A DNA stretch of 64,000 bases from Caviibacterium pharyngocola (GCF_002795405.1 NZ_PHGZ01000001.1:1-64000), one strand, 5' to 3'. Shown: positions 37,781 through 47,840, counted from the first letter of the stretch. Numbers and translations: made by a program. Notes: generated from the sequence alone by a model not told the origin.

Positions 37781-39112
37781 ATGTGGAGAAGGATCGCGCT
37801 GCCGTGCGTATTATTTATTATTGCGATCTTCTCCGTTATTTATATCCAAGAAACGCGCTTGGAGCGACAATTCGTGCAAGCGTTGCAAAAACAAAACGTG
37901 CAATTCGAAGACGTTGACTTTCAGCTTTTCCCAATACCGAAAATTACGTTGCAAAATGCTTCTGCACAATTTGACAAAGAGCGGTCGTTTTTTTTCGAAA
38001 AAATTAATGTCGAATTAAGTCCTTTAGCTGCGTTTATCGGCAAAGTGCGTTTGGAGCAAATCGAACTGCAACGCGGCAAATTAACCAAGCCGAATTTTTC
38101 CGAGGTAAATTTAACGATAAAACCGACCGCACTTTATCTGAAGGATTTGCCCGATGTAGTGAAATATTTTCAAACCGGCTGTACCGGCGAAGTGGAAATG
38201 TCGGATAAATGGCGGTATTTCGTTGATTTCGAAGGAAAAGATAAATATCGAAATCATTTAAAAAGTAGCGGAGAAATCGCCTTTAACGGGCCGGATACGG
38301 AATTTAAAAATTTCTCGCTTAATTTAGATTTATATCAACCGTTATACGCGGACGATAAACAATTTTACTTTAAATTGGATCAAGGCATTCTTTCCACCCA
38401 CAAAGACGGGCATAAAGTGTTGCTTTCTTATAATTTGCACATTAACGACGAATTATTTACCTATATTAACGCCTCTTTCATTCGTGAAGAAAAAGATTTA
38501 TTGCTGTATTTGTTGAATAACAATAAAGCTTTTATCAAAATTAATTTGTTGTCTTTTTATGCGGATCGTTCGGGCTTGGTGCTAGTTTCCGGCAAGGATT
38601 TGGACGTGAATAAATGGCTGAATGCCTTAAAATTACCGCAAATTCTGAGCGGGAAGGTGGATTTTGATGCCGAATTAGCCTTTTTCGAACAGCGTATTAA
38701 TCAAGGAAAAGCGCATTTTACCATTCAAAACGGTGAATTCAGCGGATTAAATATTCTCTCCATCGTGTCAAACCATTTGCCGATTAATTATGATCCGGCG
38801 CAACTGCAAAATGCCAACAGTGCTTTTGAACGATTGGAAGGCAAATTGCGTTGGGAACCGACGCGTTTGTGGATCGACGAGTTATTCGGCGAAGATAAAC
38901 GAATTCGTTTATCCGGACGAGGAATTGTCGAATTACCCGATGTGACGTGCGATATTACGCTTGAACTTAAGGCGCAAGAAGAAAAATACCGTAAATTCGG
39001 TTTGCCGATTCGTTTTTTTGATCAATGTGCCGCACCGCAATACGAAATTTTATTAAACGGCAATTTGCGCGAGCAAATTCGGGATTTTCTGAAAGAAAAA
39101 TTTCGTCGTTAA
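37781..39112 (+). CDS. AsmA-like protein
   Basis: The start is set at MWRRIALPCVLF, 9 bases after GAGG and right behind dcd. The 443-residue protein has an N-terminal membrane anchor (residues 4-20), then a long beta-rich periplasmic region; its C-terminal part (from about 270) has the AsmA pattern GKVDFDAELAFFEQRINQGKAHFTIQNG. AsmA-like proteins are implicated in phospholipid transport between membranes and outer-membrane integrity. The specific role of this one is unknown; the dcd-AsmA-like order is also seen in other gamma-proteobacteria. Confidence 0.8.
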   Translation: MWRRIALPCVLFIIAIFSVIYIQETRLERQFVQALQKQNVQFEDVDFQLFPIPKITLQNASAQFDKERSFFFEKINVELSPLAAFIGKVRLEQIELQRGKLTKPNFSEVNLTIKPTALYLKDLPDVVKYFQTGCTGEVEMSDKWRYFVDFEGKDKYRNHLKSSGEIAFNGPDTEFKNFSLNLDLYQPLYADDKQFYFKLDQGILSTHKDGHKVLLSYNLHINDELFTYINASFIREEKDLLLYLLNNNKAFIKINLLSFYADRSGLVLVSGKDLDVNKWLNALKLPQILSGKVDFDAELAFFEQRINQGKAHFTIQNGEFSGLNILSIVSNHLPINYDPAQLQNANSAFERLEGKLRWEPTRLWIDELFGEDKRIRLSGRGIVELPDVTCDITLELKAQEEKYRKFGLPIRFFDQCAAPQYEILLNGNLREQIRDFLKEKFRR

Positions 39113-39172
39113 CCGTGATCTTTTATTACCGAGTGGTACAATAACGTAGTTATTTCTCTCGGACTTCTCATT

Positions 39173-40363
39173 ATGTTACCTCTAAAAATCGTGCGCCGGA
39201 TTAAACTGTGGCGCGTTATTTGTTTGGCATTTTCCGCATTTATCTTTAATACAACGGAATTTATTCCCGTTGCCCTGTTATCTGATATTGCCGCGGGATT
39301 TCAAATGCCCGTTTCCGATGTGGGCTTGATGATTACCATTTATGCGTGGATCGTGTCCGTGCTTTCTTTGCCCTTTATGTTATTAACGGCGAAATTAGAG
39401 CGGCGAAGTTTATTAATCAAACTGTTCACTTTATTTATTTTGAGCCATATTTTGTCTGCGGTCGCGTGGAATTTCCAAGTGTTATTAATTTCGCGCATAG
39501 GTGTTGCCATCACTCATTCGATATTTTGGGCGATCACTGGATCTTTGGCAGTGCGCCTTGCGCCGAAAGATAAAAAAGCGCAAGCCTTGGGATTATTAGC
39601 AATGGGTAGCGCATTGGCGATGGTGCTGGGATTACCGTTAGGACGCATTATCGGGCAGGCGGCGGGCTGGCGGATAACTTTTGCCGTTATCGGTGTGATC
39701 GCCGCAGTGATTTTAATTTTTCTTTACCGATTATTACCGCACTTAGTCAGTAAAAACGCCGGTTCGTTAAGCAGCGTTCCGTTATTGTTTAAGCGCCCTC
39801 TGTTAGTCGGCTTGTATGTGATTACCATTTTCGCCGTTTCCGCCCATTTTACCGCATATAGTTATATCGAGCCTTTTATGATCCGTATTACCCGAATGGA
39901 TCCGAGCGTAACGACGGCGGTATTATTGATTTTCGGTTTATCCGGTGTGGTGTCCAGTTTGTTGTTTACGCGCTATCATCGTTTCGGGCCGGCAAAATTC
40001 TTATTAACGGCAATGACTATTTTAACCTTATCGCTGTTCTTGTTATTCCTTTGTGGCACGCAAGGCTATGTAATGTTCGCTTTAGTTTTTGTTTGGGGCA
40101 TTGGTATTGCGGCGATAGGGTTGAGTTTACAGGTTCGCGTCTTGCAACTGGCGCCCGATGCAACGGATGTGGCAATGGCGATTTTCTCAGGGATTTATAA
40201 TATCGGCATCGGCGGCGGGGCGTTGCTCGGCAATCAAGTAATGCAACATTTGGGATTGAATTATATCGGCGTCATCGGCGGTATTGTCGCGTTGTTTTCG
40301 ATGCTGATTTTTGTCGTCATTCATTTGCGCTATCGACATTTGCCGATAAAAGCAATTCAATAA
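39173..40363 (+). CDS. sotB: Sugar efflux transporter, MFS family
   Basis: The 396-residue carrier has twelve predicted membrane segments. It begins with the AFIFNTTEFIPVALLSDIA segment typical of the SotB/YdeA DHA1 group, followed by LERRSLLIKLFTLFILSH. SotB proteins export arabinose and IPTG-like sugars; the actual substrate here is unknown. It stands last in the udk-dcd-asmA-like-sotB series, before a hairpin. Confidence 0.85.
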   Translation: MLPLKIVRRIKLWRVICLAFSAFIFNTTEFIPVALLSDIAAGFQMPVSDVGLMITIYAWIVSVLSLPFMLLTAKLERRSLLIKLFTLFILSHILSAVAWNFQVLLISRIGVAITHSIFWAITGSLAVRLAPKDKKAQALGLLAMGSALAMVLGLPLGRIIGQAAGWRITFAVIGVIAAVILIFLYRLLPHLVSKNAGSLSSVPLLFKRPLLVGLYVITIFAVSAHFTAYSYIEPFMIRITRMDPSVTTAVLLIFGLSGVVSSLLFTRYHRFGPAKFLLTAMTILTLSLFLLFLCGTQGYVMFALVFVWGIGIAAIGLSLQVRVLQLAPDATDVAMAIFSGIYNIGIGGGALLGNQVMQHLGLNYIGVIGGIVALFSMLIFVVIHLRYRHLPIKAIQ

Positions 40364-40371
40364 ATATAAAA

Positions 40372-40400
40372 AAGGCTAATTGCATCAAACAATTAGCCTT
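40372..40400 (+). terminator. Hairpin after sotB
   Basis: AAGGCTAATTG (40372-40382) and CAATTAGCCTT (40390-40400) form an 11-base-pair stem. No T-run follows on the + strand, so termination may be weak. A near-copy of this hairpin occurs at 40625-40654. Confidence 0.5.
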
Positions 40401-40440
40401 AGGCTGATGACAAACCTTTATAGCCATTTATCATCATTTT

Positions 40441-40597
40441 CTTTCTCCCCTTGTGGGAGAAGGTGCTCGCAGGGCGGATGAGGGGTAATAATTTATCGTC
40501 ATTACAAAAATGTTATTTTGCTTCGCAAAATCCCCCTCATCCTGATTTTTGTTTCTGAACGAAACAAAAATCTGTCCTTCTCCCACAAGGGGAGAAG
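40441..40597. repeat. REP/MITE-like inverted-repeat element
   Basis: TTCTCCCCTTGTGGGAGAAG at the left (from about 40443) is repeated as its exact complement, CTTCTCCCACAAGGGGAGAA, at the right (from about 40576). Each arm is itself a hairpin (CTCCC/GGGAG). Inside, GGATGAGGGG pairs with CCCCTCATCC, and ATTTTGC/GCAAAAT and GATTTTTGTTTC/GAAACAAAAATC form further hairpins. There is no coding frame. The roughly 155-base fold is typical of a REPIN or MITE moved by a transposase elsewhere. With the flanking hairpins it fills the 311-base gap between sotB and the purine permease. Confidence 0.7.
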
Positions 40598-40620
40598 GGA
40601 GCGATTGCACTTTGTCAATA

Positions 40621-40659
40621 AAATAAGGCTAATTGAGTCAAATAATTAACCTTATTTTC
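40621..40659 (-). terminator. Terminator after the purine permease
   Basis: AAATAAGG and CCTTATTT pair, with extra pairing from CTAATT/AATTAA. T-runs are present leftward. It closely resembles the hairpin after sotB (30-base core AAGGCTAATTG to CCTTA with about five changes), as if one copy was duplicated around the REP-like element. Confidence 0.6.
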
Positions 40660-40674
40660 TATCCGATTTTACGA

Positions 40675-41988
40675 CTAAATCGCCCAACCGCCGAGATAGA
40701 ACGCGACTAAGGCAATGGCAATCACAACGGTACCGATATTTAATTTTTTCACTTCGCCGCTGACTAAGCGACCGATAACCAAGGTAGCGAAACCTAACAT
40801 AATACCGGTGACGATGTTAGCGGTTAAGACGATAAATACCGCACAAACCAAGCCGCTCATTGCGCCGACGAAGTCATTGAAATCCAATTTTGTCACGTTG
40901 CTTAGCATTAATAAACCGACGTACATTAATGCCGGCGCCGTGGCATAACCGGGAACCAAACCGGCTAAAGGTTGGAAGAATAACATCAATAAGAACAATA
41001 CGCCGACGACAACCGCAGTAATACCGGTTTTACCACCTGCAGCCGTACCAGCCGCGGATTCGATATAAACCGCTGCCGGTGCCGTACCGAAAATACCGGA
41101 GAACAAGCTACTTACGGAGTCGGAAGTTAGGGCTTTGCCACCGTTGATGATTTGACCGTCTTTATCCAATAAATTCGCTTGACCGGCAACGGCGCGGATT
41201 GTACCTGTCGCATCAAAAACTGCGGTCATTACTAATGCGAATACCACCGGTAAAATTGCCGGTTGTAAGGCGCCGACCAAATCTAATTCTAAGAATAACG
41301 ATTGTTCGCCGAATGTTGGCATTTTGAAAATTTCACCGCCGAATTTGACGTTAGGATCAAATACTAAACCGATCAACGTAATGGCGATAATGACCCATAA
41401 AATACCGCCTTTCACTTGCATTTTTTCCAAACCGATAATCGCCGCTAAACCGCATAATGCCATTAAAACAGGGAAGGATGCGAAATCGCCCAGTTTCACC
41501 GGCAAACCCGCTTGGTTTCCGACCACAATGCCGACACCGTTTGCTGCGATAAGCAATAAGAACAAACCGATCCCGATACCCGCACCGTGCGCAATACTTG
41601 CCGGAAGGTTGCGTAAAATCCACGAACGAATGCCGGTGGCGGAAATCAGTGTAAAGACCACCCCCATAAAGAACACCGCGCCCAAAGCGACAGGAATACT
41701 GACGTTTTGCCCTAATACCAAGCTAAACGCCGTAAATGCCGTTAACGAAATGGCACAACCGATCGCCATCGGTGCATTTGCCCATAATCCGATTAAAATC
41801 GAACCTAAACCGGAAACCAAACAGGTGGCGATAAACACGCTTTCTGCCGGGAAACCCGCCGCACTTAACATATTCGGCACGACGATAACGGAATAGACCA
41901 TTGCTAAAAAGGTGGTTAAACCGGCAACCACTTCCTGACGAACTGTCGAACCTCGTTGGGTCAGTTCGAATTGACTTTCTAAAGACAT
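40675..41988 (-). CDS. NCS2-family purine permease (AzgA type)
   Basis: The 437-residue protein has 12-14 hydrophobic segments and AzgA-group hallmarks: [19 protein letters not shown] near residue 23, [15 protein letters not shown] near 71, and [13 protein letters not shown] near 310. Members import adenine, guanine or hypoxanthine by proton symport. A PurR-like box overlaps its promoter, supporting a purine substrate. Confidence 0.9.
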   Translation of the reverse strand: MSLESQFELTQRGSTVRQEVVAGLTTFLAMVYSVIVVPNMLSAAGFPAESVFIATCLVSGLGSILIGLWANAPMAIGCAISLTAFTAFSLVLGQNVSIPVALGAVFFMGVVFTLISATGIRSWILRNLPASIAHGAGIGIGLFLLLIAANGVGIVVGNQAGLPVKLGDFASFPVLMALCGLAAIIGLEKMQVKGGILWVIIAITLIGLVFDPNVKFGGEIFKMPTFGEQSLFLELDLVGALQPAILPVVFALVMTAVFDATGTIRAVAGQANLLDKDGQIINGGKALTSDSVSSLFSGIFGTAPAAVYIESAAGTAAGGKTGITAVVVGVLFLLMLFFQPLAGLVPGYATAPALMYVGLLMLSNVTKLDFNDFVGAMSGLVCAVFIVLTANIVTGIMLGFATLVIGRLVSGEVKKLNIGTVVIAIALVAFYLGGWAI

Positions 41989-42024
41989 AAGATACCTTCA
42001 TCATAATTAAATAAAAATGCCGGT

Positions 42025-42061
42025 ATTTTACCTGAAAGAATCAAATAGTAAACGTTTGCGT
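42025..42061 (-). promoter_or_regulatory. Purine permease promoter with overlapping PurR box
   Basis: On the leftward strand, the box ACGCAAACGTTTACTA (42046-42061) matches 13 of 16 positions of the PurR operator. TTTACT (42047-42052) serves as -35 and TAAAAT (42025-42030) as -10, with a 16-base spacer. Bound PurR would cover the -35. Confidence 0.65.
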
Positions 42062-42076
42062 CGGATTTTATGCAAT

Positions 42077-42101
42077 AAAAAAGATCCGATTAACGGATCT
42101 T
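42077..42101 (-). terminator. Terminator after the small lipoprotein gene
   Basis: AAGATCCG and CGGATCTT form the stem; leftward it ends in TTTTTTA. It lies about 115 bases downstream of the lipoprotein stop and insulates the purine permease. Confidence 0.7.
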
Positions 42102-42214
42102 AATATTAAGGGAAGATAATTTAGAATTTGTCGATCTTTTGAGGTTGATATTTAATCTAAATACATCGTCTTTTTTGTCCTCGCAGGGCGCTTATAAGGC
42201 GGCGAAAAACAAGA

Positions 42215-42418
42215 CTATTTATTAATTTGACTGCCGATTAGCCCGCCTAATGCCGCACCGCCTAAGGTTGCACCGGTGGTTCCGCCGATAGCATTGCCCG
42301 CCACGCCGCCGATCGCCGCGCCGATTGCGGTGTTTTTCTGGGTTTTGGACATTTGTGCGCACGCGGCGAGAGAAAGGGCGACAAAGACGACCGAGATCAT
42401 TTTCATTTTGCTTTTCAT
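42215..42418 (-). CDS. Small glycine-zipper lipoprotein
   Basis: The 67-residue precursor has a lipoprotein signal ending in LSLAAC, so the mature protein is about 48 residues. It is dominated by GxxxG repeats (AIGAAIGGVAGNAIGG, ATLGGAALGGLIG), the glycine-zipper/OsmB-like pattern. Such proteins sit in the envelope and some are stress-induced; the function of this one is unknown. The ATG at 42418 is spaced 8 bases from GGAG. Confidence 0.8.
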   Translation of the reverse strand: MKSKMKMISVVFVALSLAACAQMSKTQKNTAIGAAIGGVAGNAIGGTTGATLGGAALGGLIGSQINK

Positions 42419-42617
42419 CAATAAAACTCCACTACATTGATTTGTTTAATCTTTTAACACCGAGCCTAACAAGAGTTAGACTTTATGACAATACCATATC
42501 TAAACGGTATTACCTTCTATGACCGCCCGCACAATAATAAGTTCGTTCTTTCTTTGTCGTGTAATTATATTTCGTTGATTCCGTAAGCAAGTTTGTTTTC
42601 CTTGAAAGCTGAAATCT

Positions 42618-42626
42618 TGCTATACT
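42618..42626 (+). promoter_or_regulatory. Extended -10 promoter of galE
   Basis: TGCTATACT is an extended -10 (TG, one base, TATACT), 38 bases before the galE ATG. No good -35 is seen at the expected distance, as is normal for extended -10 promoters. The rest of the 42419-42663 gap shows nothing further. Confidence 0.45.
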
Positions 42627-42663
42627 AAGCGGCAATTCGGTTCATTAACTTAGGAGAAATGAA

Positions 42664-43680
42664 ATGGCGATTTTAGTAACCGGCGGTGCTGGATATATCG
42701 GCTCGCACACAGTAGTGGAATTGCTTAATGCGGGCAAAGAAGTTGTGGTTTTGGATAACTTATGCAATTCTTCGGAAAAATCTTTGGATCGCGTGACGCA
42801 AATCACCGGCAAACAAGTGAAATTCTACCAAGGCGACGTGTTAGATACGGCGCTATTACAGCAAATTTTTGCAGAAAATGACATTCAATCGGTGATTCAT
42901 TTTGCCGGCTTGAAAGCCGTGGGCGAAAGCGTGAAAAAACCGGCGGAATATTATTTAAATAACGTCACGGGTTCCTTGGTTTTAGTGCAGGAAATGAAAA
43001 AAGCCGGCGTGCGTAATTTGGTTTTCAGTTCCTCCGCCACGGTTTACGGCGATCCGGAAATTATTCCGATTACGGAAAATTGCAAAGTCGGCAGTACGAC
43101 CAATCCTTATGGCACGTCGAAATTAATGGTGGAACAAATTTTAACCGATATTGCCAAAGCCGAACCGCAATTCAGCTTTACTATTTTGCGTTATTTTAAT
43201 CCGGTAGGTGCGCACGAAAGCGGCTTAATCGGCGAAGATCCGAACGGCATTCCGAACAATTTATTACCTTATATCAGCCAAGTAGCGATCGGCAAATTGC
43301 CGCAATTATCCGTATTCGGCAGCGATTATGCGACACACGACGGCACGGGCGTGCGCGATTATATTCACGTCGTGGATTTGGCTATCGGGCATTTAAAAGC
43401 CCTTGAACGTCACGAAAACGATGCCGGATTGCACATTTACAATTTAGGCACGGGCACGGGCTATTCCGTGTTGGATATGGTTAAGGCGTTCGAACAAGCC
43501 AATGACATTACCATTCCTTATCAGTTAACCGATCGCCGTCCGGGCGACATTGCCGTGTGTTATTCCGATCCGAGTTTGGCAGCGCAAGAATTAGGCTGGC
43601 GTGCGGAACGCGATTTAACGCAAATGATGAAAGATACTTGGAATTGGCAAAAAAATAATCCGAAAGGCTATCGCGATTAA
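42664..43680 (+). CDS. galE: UDP-glucose 4-epimerase
   Basis: GalE interconverts UDP-glucose and UDP-galactose for galactose use and LPS/LOS sugars. The 338-residue SDR enzyme matches the E. coli length (338). It shows the NAD loop [11 protein letters not shown], the catalytic serine in FSSSATVYG and the Tyr-x3-Lys pair in [11 protein letters not shown] (near residue 149). An AGGAG site precedes the ATG. No other gal genes are adjacent. Confidence 0.97.
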   Translation: MAILVTGGAGYIGSHTVVELLNAGKEVVVLDNLCNSSEKSLDRVTQITGKQVKFYQGDVLDTALLQQIFAENDIQSVIHFAGLKAVGESVKKPAEYYLNNVTGSLVLVQEMKKAGVRNLVFSSSATVYGDPEIIPITENCKVGSTTNPYGTSKLMVEQILTDIAKAEPQFSFTILRYFNPVGAHESGLIGEDPNGIPNNLLPYISQVAIGKLPQLSVFGSDYATHDGTGVRDYIHVVDLAIGHLKALERHENDAGLHIYNLGTGTGYSVLDMVKAFEQANDITIPYQLTDRRPGDIAVCYSDPSLAAQELGWRAERDLTQMMKDTWNWQKNNPKGYRD

Positions 43681-43692
43681 GCCTCTTGTCTT

Positions 43693-43724
43693 ACATATTA
43701 GCGCAATGATTTGCGCTAATATGT
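43693..43724 (+). terminator. Hairpin after galE
   Basis: ACATATTAGCGCAA and TTGCGCTAATATGT form a perfect 14-base-pair stem with a 4-base loop. No T-run follows, so it may be an incomplete terminator or an mRNA-stabilising hairpin. Confidence 0.55.
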
Positions 43725-43759
43725 TATAAAAAACTCTCAAAAATGACCGCACTTTTAGA

Positions 43760-45028
43760 ATGACCGACGCAAAACCGACTTTATTTTCTCAAATTTTCAG
43801 CCGTAGTATGCTGATTTGTATTTTTACCGGCTTTAGTTCCGGACTGCCTTTTTACATTATTATTTCCCTGTTGCCGATTTGGTTGCGTGCCGAAAAAGTG
43901 GATTTGGAAACCCTCGGTTATTTCACTATCGTCACCTTGCCGTTTTCGTGGAAATTCCTTTGGGCGCCGCTGTTGGATCGTTTTGTTCCGCCGTTTTTAG
44001 GCAGACGTCGCGGTTGGATGCTAATCACGCAATTATTGCTGATTATCTCTTTGAGTTTATTCGGCTTTTTAGAACCGCACGGACAATTCGGTTTGGCGAT
44101 TATTGCTGCGATTGCTGCGCTGGTATCTTTTTTCTCCGCTAGCCAAGATATCGTGTTGGATGCCTATCGGCGGGAAATTTTATCCGATAACGAATTGGGA
44201 TTAGGTAACTCCGTTCACGTTAACGCTTATCGCATCGCGGGCTTAGTACCGGGTTCGCTCGCTTTAATTTTGGCGGATTATATGAGTTGGCAATCGGTTT
44301 TTGTGATCACGGCGTTGTTTATGTTACCCGGTATTTTAATGACGCTGTTTTTAAGTAAAGAACCGCAAATTGCGCTCAATAAACACCGCACTTTAAAAGA
44401 AAACGTGATTGAACCTTTCAAAGAATTTTTTAATCGCAAAGGCGTTTGGTCTGCGTTGGGTATTTTAGCGTTTATTTTTCTGTATAAACTCGGCGACAGT
44501 ATGGCGACGGCGTTGATTTCGCCTTTTTATCTCGATATGGGATTCAGTATGACGCAAATCGGCTTGGTGGTGAAAAACGCCTCGTTATGGCCGATGATTG
44601 TGGCGGGTATTGTCGGCGGCATTATTATGCTGAGAATCGGTATTAACCGCGCTTTGTGGCTATTCGGTGTCGTACAAATCGTGACGATTTTGGGCTTTGC
44701 GTGGTTGGCTCGATTAGGGCCGTTCGAACAAGTGGATAATTTCGCCTTGTTCGCGTTAACTTTGGTGGTTGCCGCCGAATATATCGGTATCGGATTGGGC
44801 ACTTCCGCATTCGTCGCGTTTATGGCGCGCGAAACCAATCCGCTTTATACGGCGACGCAACTGGCATTATTCACCAGCTTATCCGCCTTGCCGCGCGCAA
44901 CATTAAATACGCAAGCCGGCACATTAATTCAACATCTCGGTTATTATGATTATTTCTGGTTGTGCTTTTGGCTCGCCGTGCCGGGAATGTTATGTTTAAT
45001 TTGGGTGGCGCCTTGGAATAAATCTTAA
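43760..45028 (+). CDS. ampG: Muropeptide MFS permease AmpG
   Basis: AmpG imports anhydromuropeptides from the periplasm for cell-wall recycling. The 422-residue protein has about twelve membrane segments and family stretches: FTGFSSGLPFYIIISLLPIWLR at the N-terminus (conserved SGLP), KFLWAPLLDR near residue 70, and ASQDIVLDAYRRE near 127. The galE-ampG-adk neighbourhood recalls H. influenzae, but here a BASS transporter gene lies between ampG and adk. Confidence 0.93.
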   Translation: MTDAKPTLFSQIFSRSMLICIFTGFSSGLPFYIIISLLPIWLRAEKVDLETLGYFTIVTLPFSWKFLWAPLLDRFVPPFLGRRRGWMLITQLLLIISLSLFGFLEPHGQFGLAIIAAIAALVSFFSASQDIVLDAYRREILSDNELGLGNSVHVNAYRIAGLVPGSLALILADYMSWQSVFVITALFMLPGILMTLFLSKEPQIALNKHRTLKENVIEPFKEFFNRKGVWSALGILAFIFLYKLGDSMATALISPFYLDMGFSMTQIGLVVKNASLWPMIVAGIVGGIIMLRIGINRALWLFGVVQIVTILGFAWLARLGPFEQVDNFALFALTLVVAAEYIGIGLGTSAFVAFMARETNPLYTATQLALFTSLSALPRATLNTQAGTLIQHLGYYDYFWLCFWLAVPGMLCLIWVAPWNKS

Positions 45029-45134
45029 CGCCCGCTTTTTTGCGTTTTATCAACAATTCGGTATTTTTAGGCTAGGCAATCGTTAAACTAAATTGACTTT
45101 CTATTCGCTTTGCGTAATTATTGCGCAAAATTTT

Positions 45135-45160
45135 ATTATCGAACCGTCGAATTCGATAAT
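45135..45160. repeat. Inverted repeat between ampG and the BASS gene
   Basis: ATTATCGAA (45135-45143) and TTCGATAAT (45152-45160) form a perfect 9-base inverted repeat, followed by ATTCGGTTTTGTTT. It could be a weak terminator for ampG or an operator for the next gene, 41 bases ahead; sequence alone does not decide. Confidence 0.4.
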
Positions 45161-45200
45161 ATTCGGTTTTGTTTAAGTATGAAAATCTAGGGAAGCATTT

Positions 45201-46196
45201 ATGTTATTTCTGAAGAAATTAAGCTATTTATTAGCAAAATTCACCGCACTTTTTATTATTTTGTTGGCGTGCGTCACGTTCTACAAACCCGAACTTTTTA
45301 CTTGGGTAAAAGGCGATGCGCAAATTATCGTATTAAGCTTGATTATGCTATCTATGGGAATGACGCTCGGCGTACAAGATTACAAAATTCTTGCCCAGCG
45401 CCCGCTTGATATTTTAATCGGTACGGTGTTGCAATATACGGTAATGCCGTTTACGGCGATTGCGGTGGCGAAAGGTTTTGATCTCTCACCGGCACTCACC
45501 TTGGGATTGGTGTTGGTCGGCTCTTGTCCGGGGGGCGTGGCGTCGAATATTATGACCTTTTTATGCAAGGGCGATGTGGCATTTTCCGTCGGAATGACCA
45601 CAGTTTCCACCTTACTTGCACCGGTAATGACGCCTTTATTGTTGAATTATATCGTCGGTCAAACCGTAGAAATGGACGGTTGGGCGATGTTTAAATTTAT
45701 GCTGTTAGTAACCGTATTACCGGTTCTGGTCGGTTCGGTTTTGAATATCACTTTGCATCGTAAAAAATGGTTCCAAGATTTGCGCGAATTAATGCCCGGC
45801 GTGGCGGTGATCAACTTCGCGTTTATCGTCGGCGGCGTAGTGGCGCTTTACGGTAACTATTTCTTGCAATCGGGATTCATCGTATTGCTTTGTATCGTTT
45901 TCCATAATTTAATCGGTTATGCCTTGGGATATTTAGGTGGAAAATTATTCGGAATGAGTTTACCGAAGAAGAAAACCATTTCAATCGAAGTGGGCGTGCA
46001 AAATGCCGGATTGGCAACCGGATTAAGTATGAAATTTTTCCCGACCATACCGGAATCCGCCGTTGTTTGCGCAGTGGCTTGCGTATGGCATTCCGTTGCC
46101 GGCACGGTATATGCAAACTTCTTATTGTGGGTGGATAAATACCGCAAACAACCGGTCGAACCTTTATCGGAACAAGATTTAGTCGAAGAATCTTAA
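45201..46196 (+). CDS. Bile acid:sodium symporter (BASS) family transporter
   Basis: The 331-residue protein has about nine to ten membrane segments. BASS hallmarks include LSLIMLSMGMTLGVQDYKIL near residue 50, GLVLVGSCPGGVASNIMTFL near 105 (sodium-site region) and SIEVGVQNAGLATGLSMKFF near 260. Prokaryotic members such as PanS carry ketopantoate or other organic acids by sodium coupling; the substrate is unknown here. Confidence 0.85.
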   Translation: MLFLKKLSYLLAKFTALFIILLACVTFYKPELFTWVKGDAQIIVLSLIMLSMGMTLGVQDYKILAQRPLDILIGTVLQYTVMPFTAIAVAKGFDLSPALTLGLVLVGSCPGGVASNIMTFLCKGDVAFSVGMTTVSTLLAPVMTPLLLNYIVGQTVEMDGWAMFKFMLLVTVLPVLVGSVLNITLHRKKWFQDLRELMPGVAVINFAFIVGGVVALYGNYFLQSGFIVLLCIVFHNLIGYALGYLGGKLFGMSLPKKKTISIEVGVQNAGLATGLSMKFFPTIPESAVVCAVACVWHSVAGTVYANFLLWVDKYRKQPVEPLSEQDLVEES

Positions 46197-46263
46197 TTTC
46201 CTGTTCGGCGTTCTGTGTGAAAGAACGCCGAATGCACATTTCGGACTTGAGTTTAAAGGCTAA

Positions 46264-46950
<687 letters not shown>

Positions 46951-46971
46951 TTCTGCCTAAACCGAAGGTTA

Positions 46972-47021
46972 TACCCTGAATACCCTGAATACCCTGAATA
47001 CCCTGTATTCGGGGTATTTTT
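46972..47021 (+). terminator. Terminator after adk preceded by 9-base tandem repeats
   Basis: TACCCTGAA is repeated three times exactly (46972-46998), followed by a fourth partial copy. The last copy, in AATACCCTGTATTC, pairs with GGGGTATT and is followed by seven T. Earlier copies can form the same stem with longer loops, so the terminator can fold in several registers. It also faces the end of the convergent ligase gene. Confidence 0.75.
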
Positions 47022-47840
47022 TTAGTTTTCTTTTTTCCGCCAATAAGTGGCGAATTTCGGCAATCCGTTTTTATTGATCCCGCGATATTTATAGGTGATT
47101 GTCGAACCGATAGGCGGCGGATTCGTTCTATCGGAAAAATTAAAGCCCGATCCGATACGAAATACGCCGCGATGATTTTTACAGGTCAACGAACCCAACA
47201 TATTTTCAAATTGTCCTTTGCCTTGATGATGCGCAATAACCTCACATTCTTCGTCAAGTGCGGTCTTTAATTTTAAAATTTGTGAACTGCGTTTGGTTTC
47301 GTAAGGCGCATTAGGATTGCGCAGCACAACGCCTTCGCCTTGTTGTGCTTCCACTTGGGCGAGAAATTGTCGAATATGTGCCGCGTTCCGAATAGGAATT
47401 TGTTCGATAATTCGAATATAAGGCGTGGGATGAATGTGCAAATAATCCTTTAACAGCGATAAGCGTTCGAATAAGTTTCCCGGTGCATTAGGCACATCGA
47501 ACACATATAATTTCAAACTTTCCCAACCTTTATCTTTTTGCGATCGCACGATCGCAGAAATTTCTTCAAAGCGGTTGCGTTCGCTGAAAAGTTCGCCGTC
47601 AATGGCAAAAGGCGGGAAATCTTTAATAAAATAGCTCGGCGGCGTCAGGATATTATTTTGTCGCGTAAAAAGCTGCTGCCCGTCCCAATAACCGCGCACG
47701 CCATCCAATTTTTCGCTCATTACCCAATTTTTTACATCTTGATTGGTATAAGTGTCCAATAACATTAATTCCGGCGGTGCGGCTTTTAAGTGGCATAAGC
47801 CGATAAAACTCAGCCATAAAGCAAAGAATAAACGTCCCAT
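47022..47840 (-). CDS. ligA: Exported ATP-dependent DNA ligase
   Basis: The 272-residue protein has a signal peptide (LFFALWLSFIGLCHL, cleavage near KAA) and then a minimal ATP-type ligase. The adenylated lysine is in SEKLDGVRG (motif I), with further motifs AIDGELFSE, GEGVVLRNP and ILKLKT. The OB domain ends in the GSTITYKYRGI segment; no extra DNA-binding domain is present. Its H. influenzae counterpart (HI1182) is in the competence regulon, and a CRP-S-like site lies 74-95 bases upstream here. A role in sealing incoming DNA is plausible but unproven. The symbol ligA follows Haemophilus usage; it is not the NAD-dependent replicative ligase. Confidence 0.9.
   Translation of the reverse strand: MGRLFFALWLSFIGLCHLKAAPPELMLLDTYTNQDVKNWVMSEKLDGVRGYWDGQQLFTRQNNILTPPSYFIKDFPPFAIDGELFSERNRFEEISAIVRSQKDKGWESLKLYVFDVPNAPGNLFERLSLLKDYLHIHPTPYIRIIEQIPIRNAAHIRQFLAQVEAQQGEGVVLRNPNAPYETKRSSQILKLKTALDEECEVIAHHQGKGQFENMLGSLTCKNHRGVFRIGSGFNFSDRTNPPPIGSTITYKYRGINKNGLPKFATYWRKKEN

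Noticed and set aside
40441-40597. The inverted-repeat element as an insertion sequence
   Set aside because: Too short and without any transposase frame; described as REP/MITE-like instead.
45112-45135. TTTGCG...CGCAAA as a CRP-S site upstream of the BASS transporter
   Set aside because: GCG and CGC are 9 bases apart rather than 8, the left half is shifted, and the gene has no competence link.
46972-46998. Tandem TACCCTGAA repeats as a CRISPR-like array
   Set aside because: Units are 9 bases with no spacers, and they form part of a terminator.
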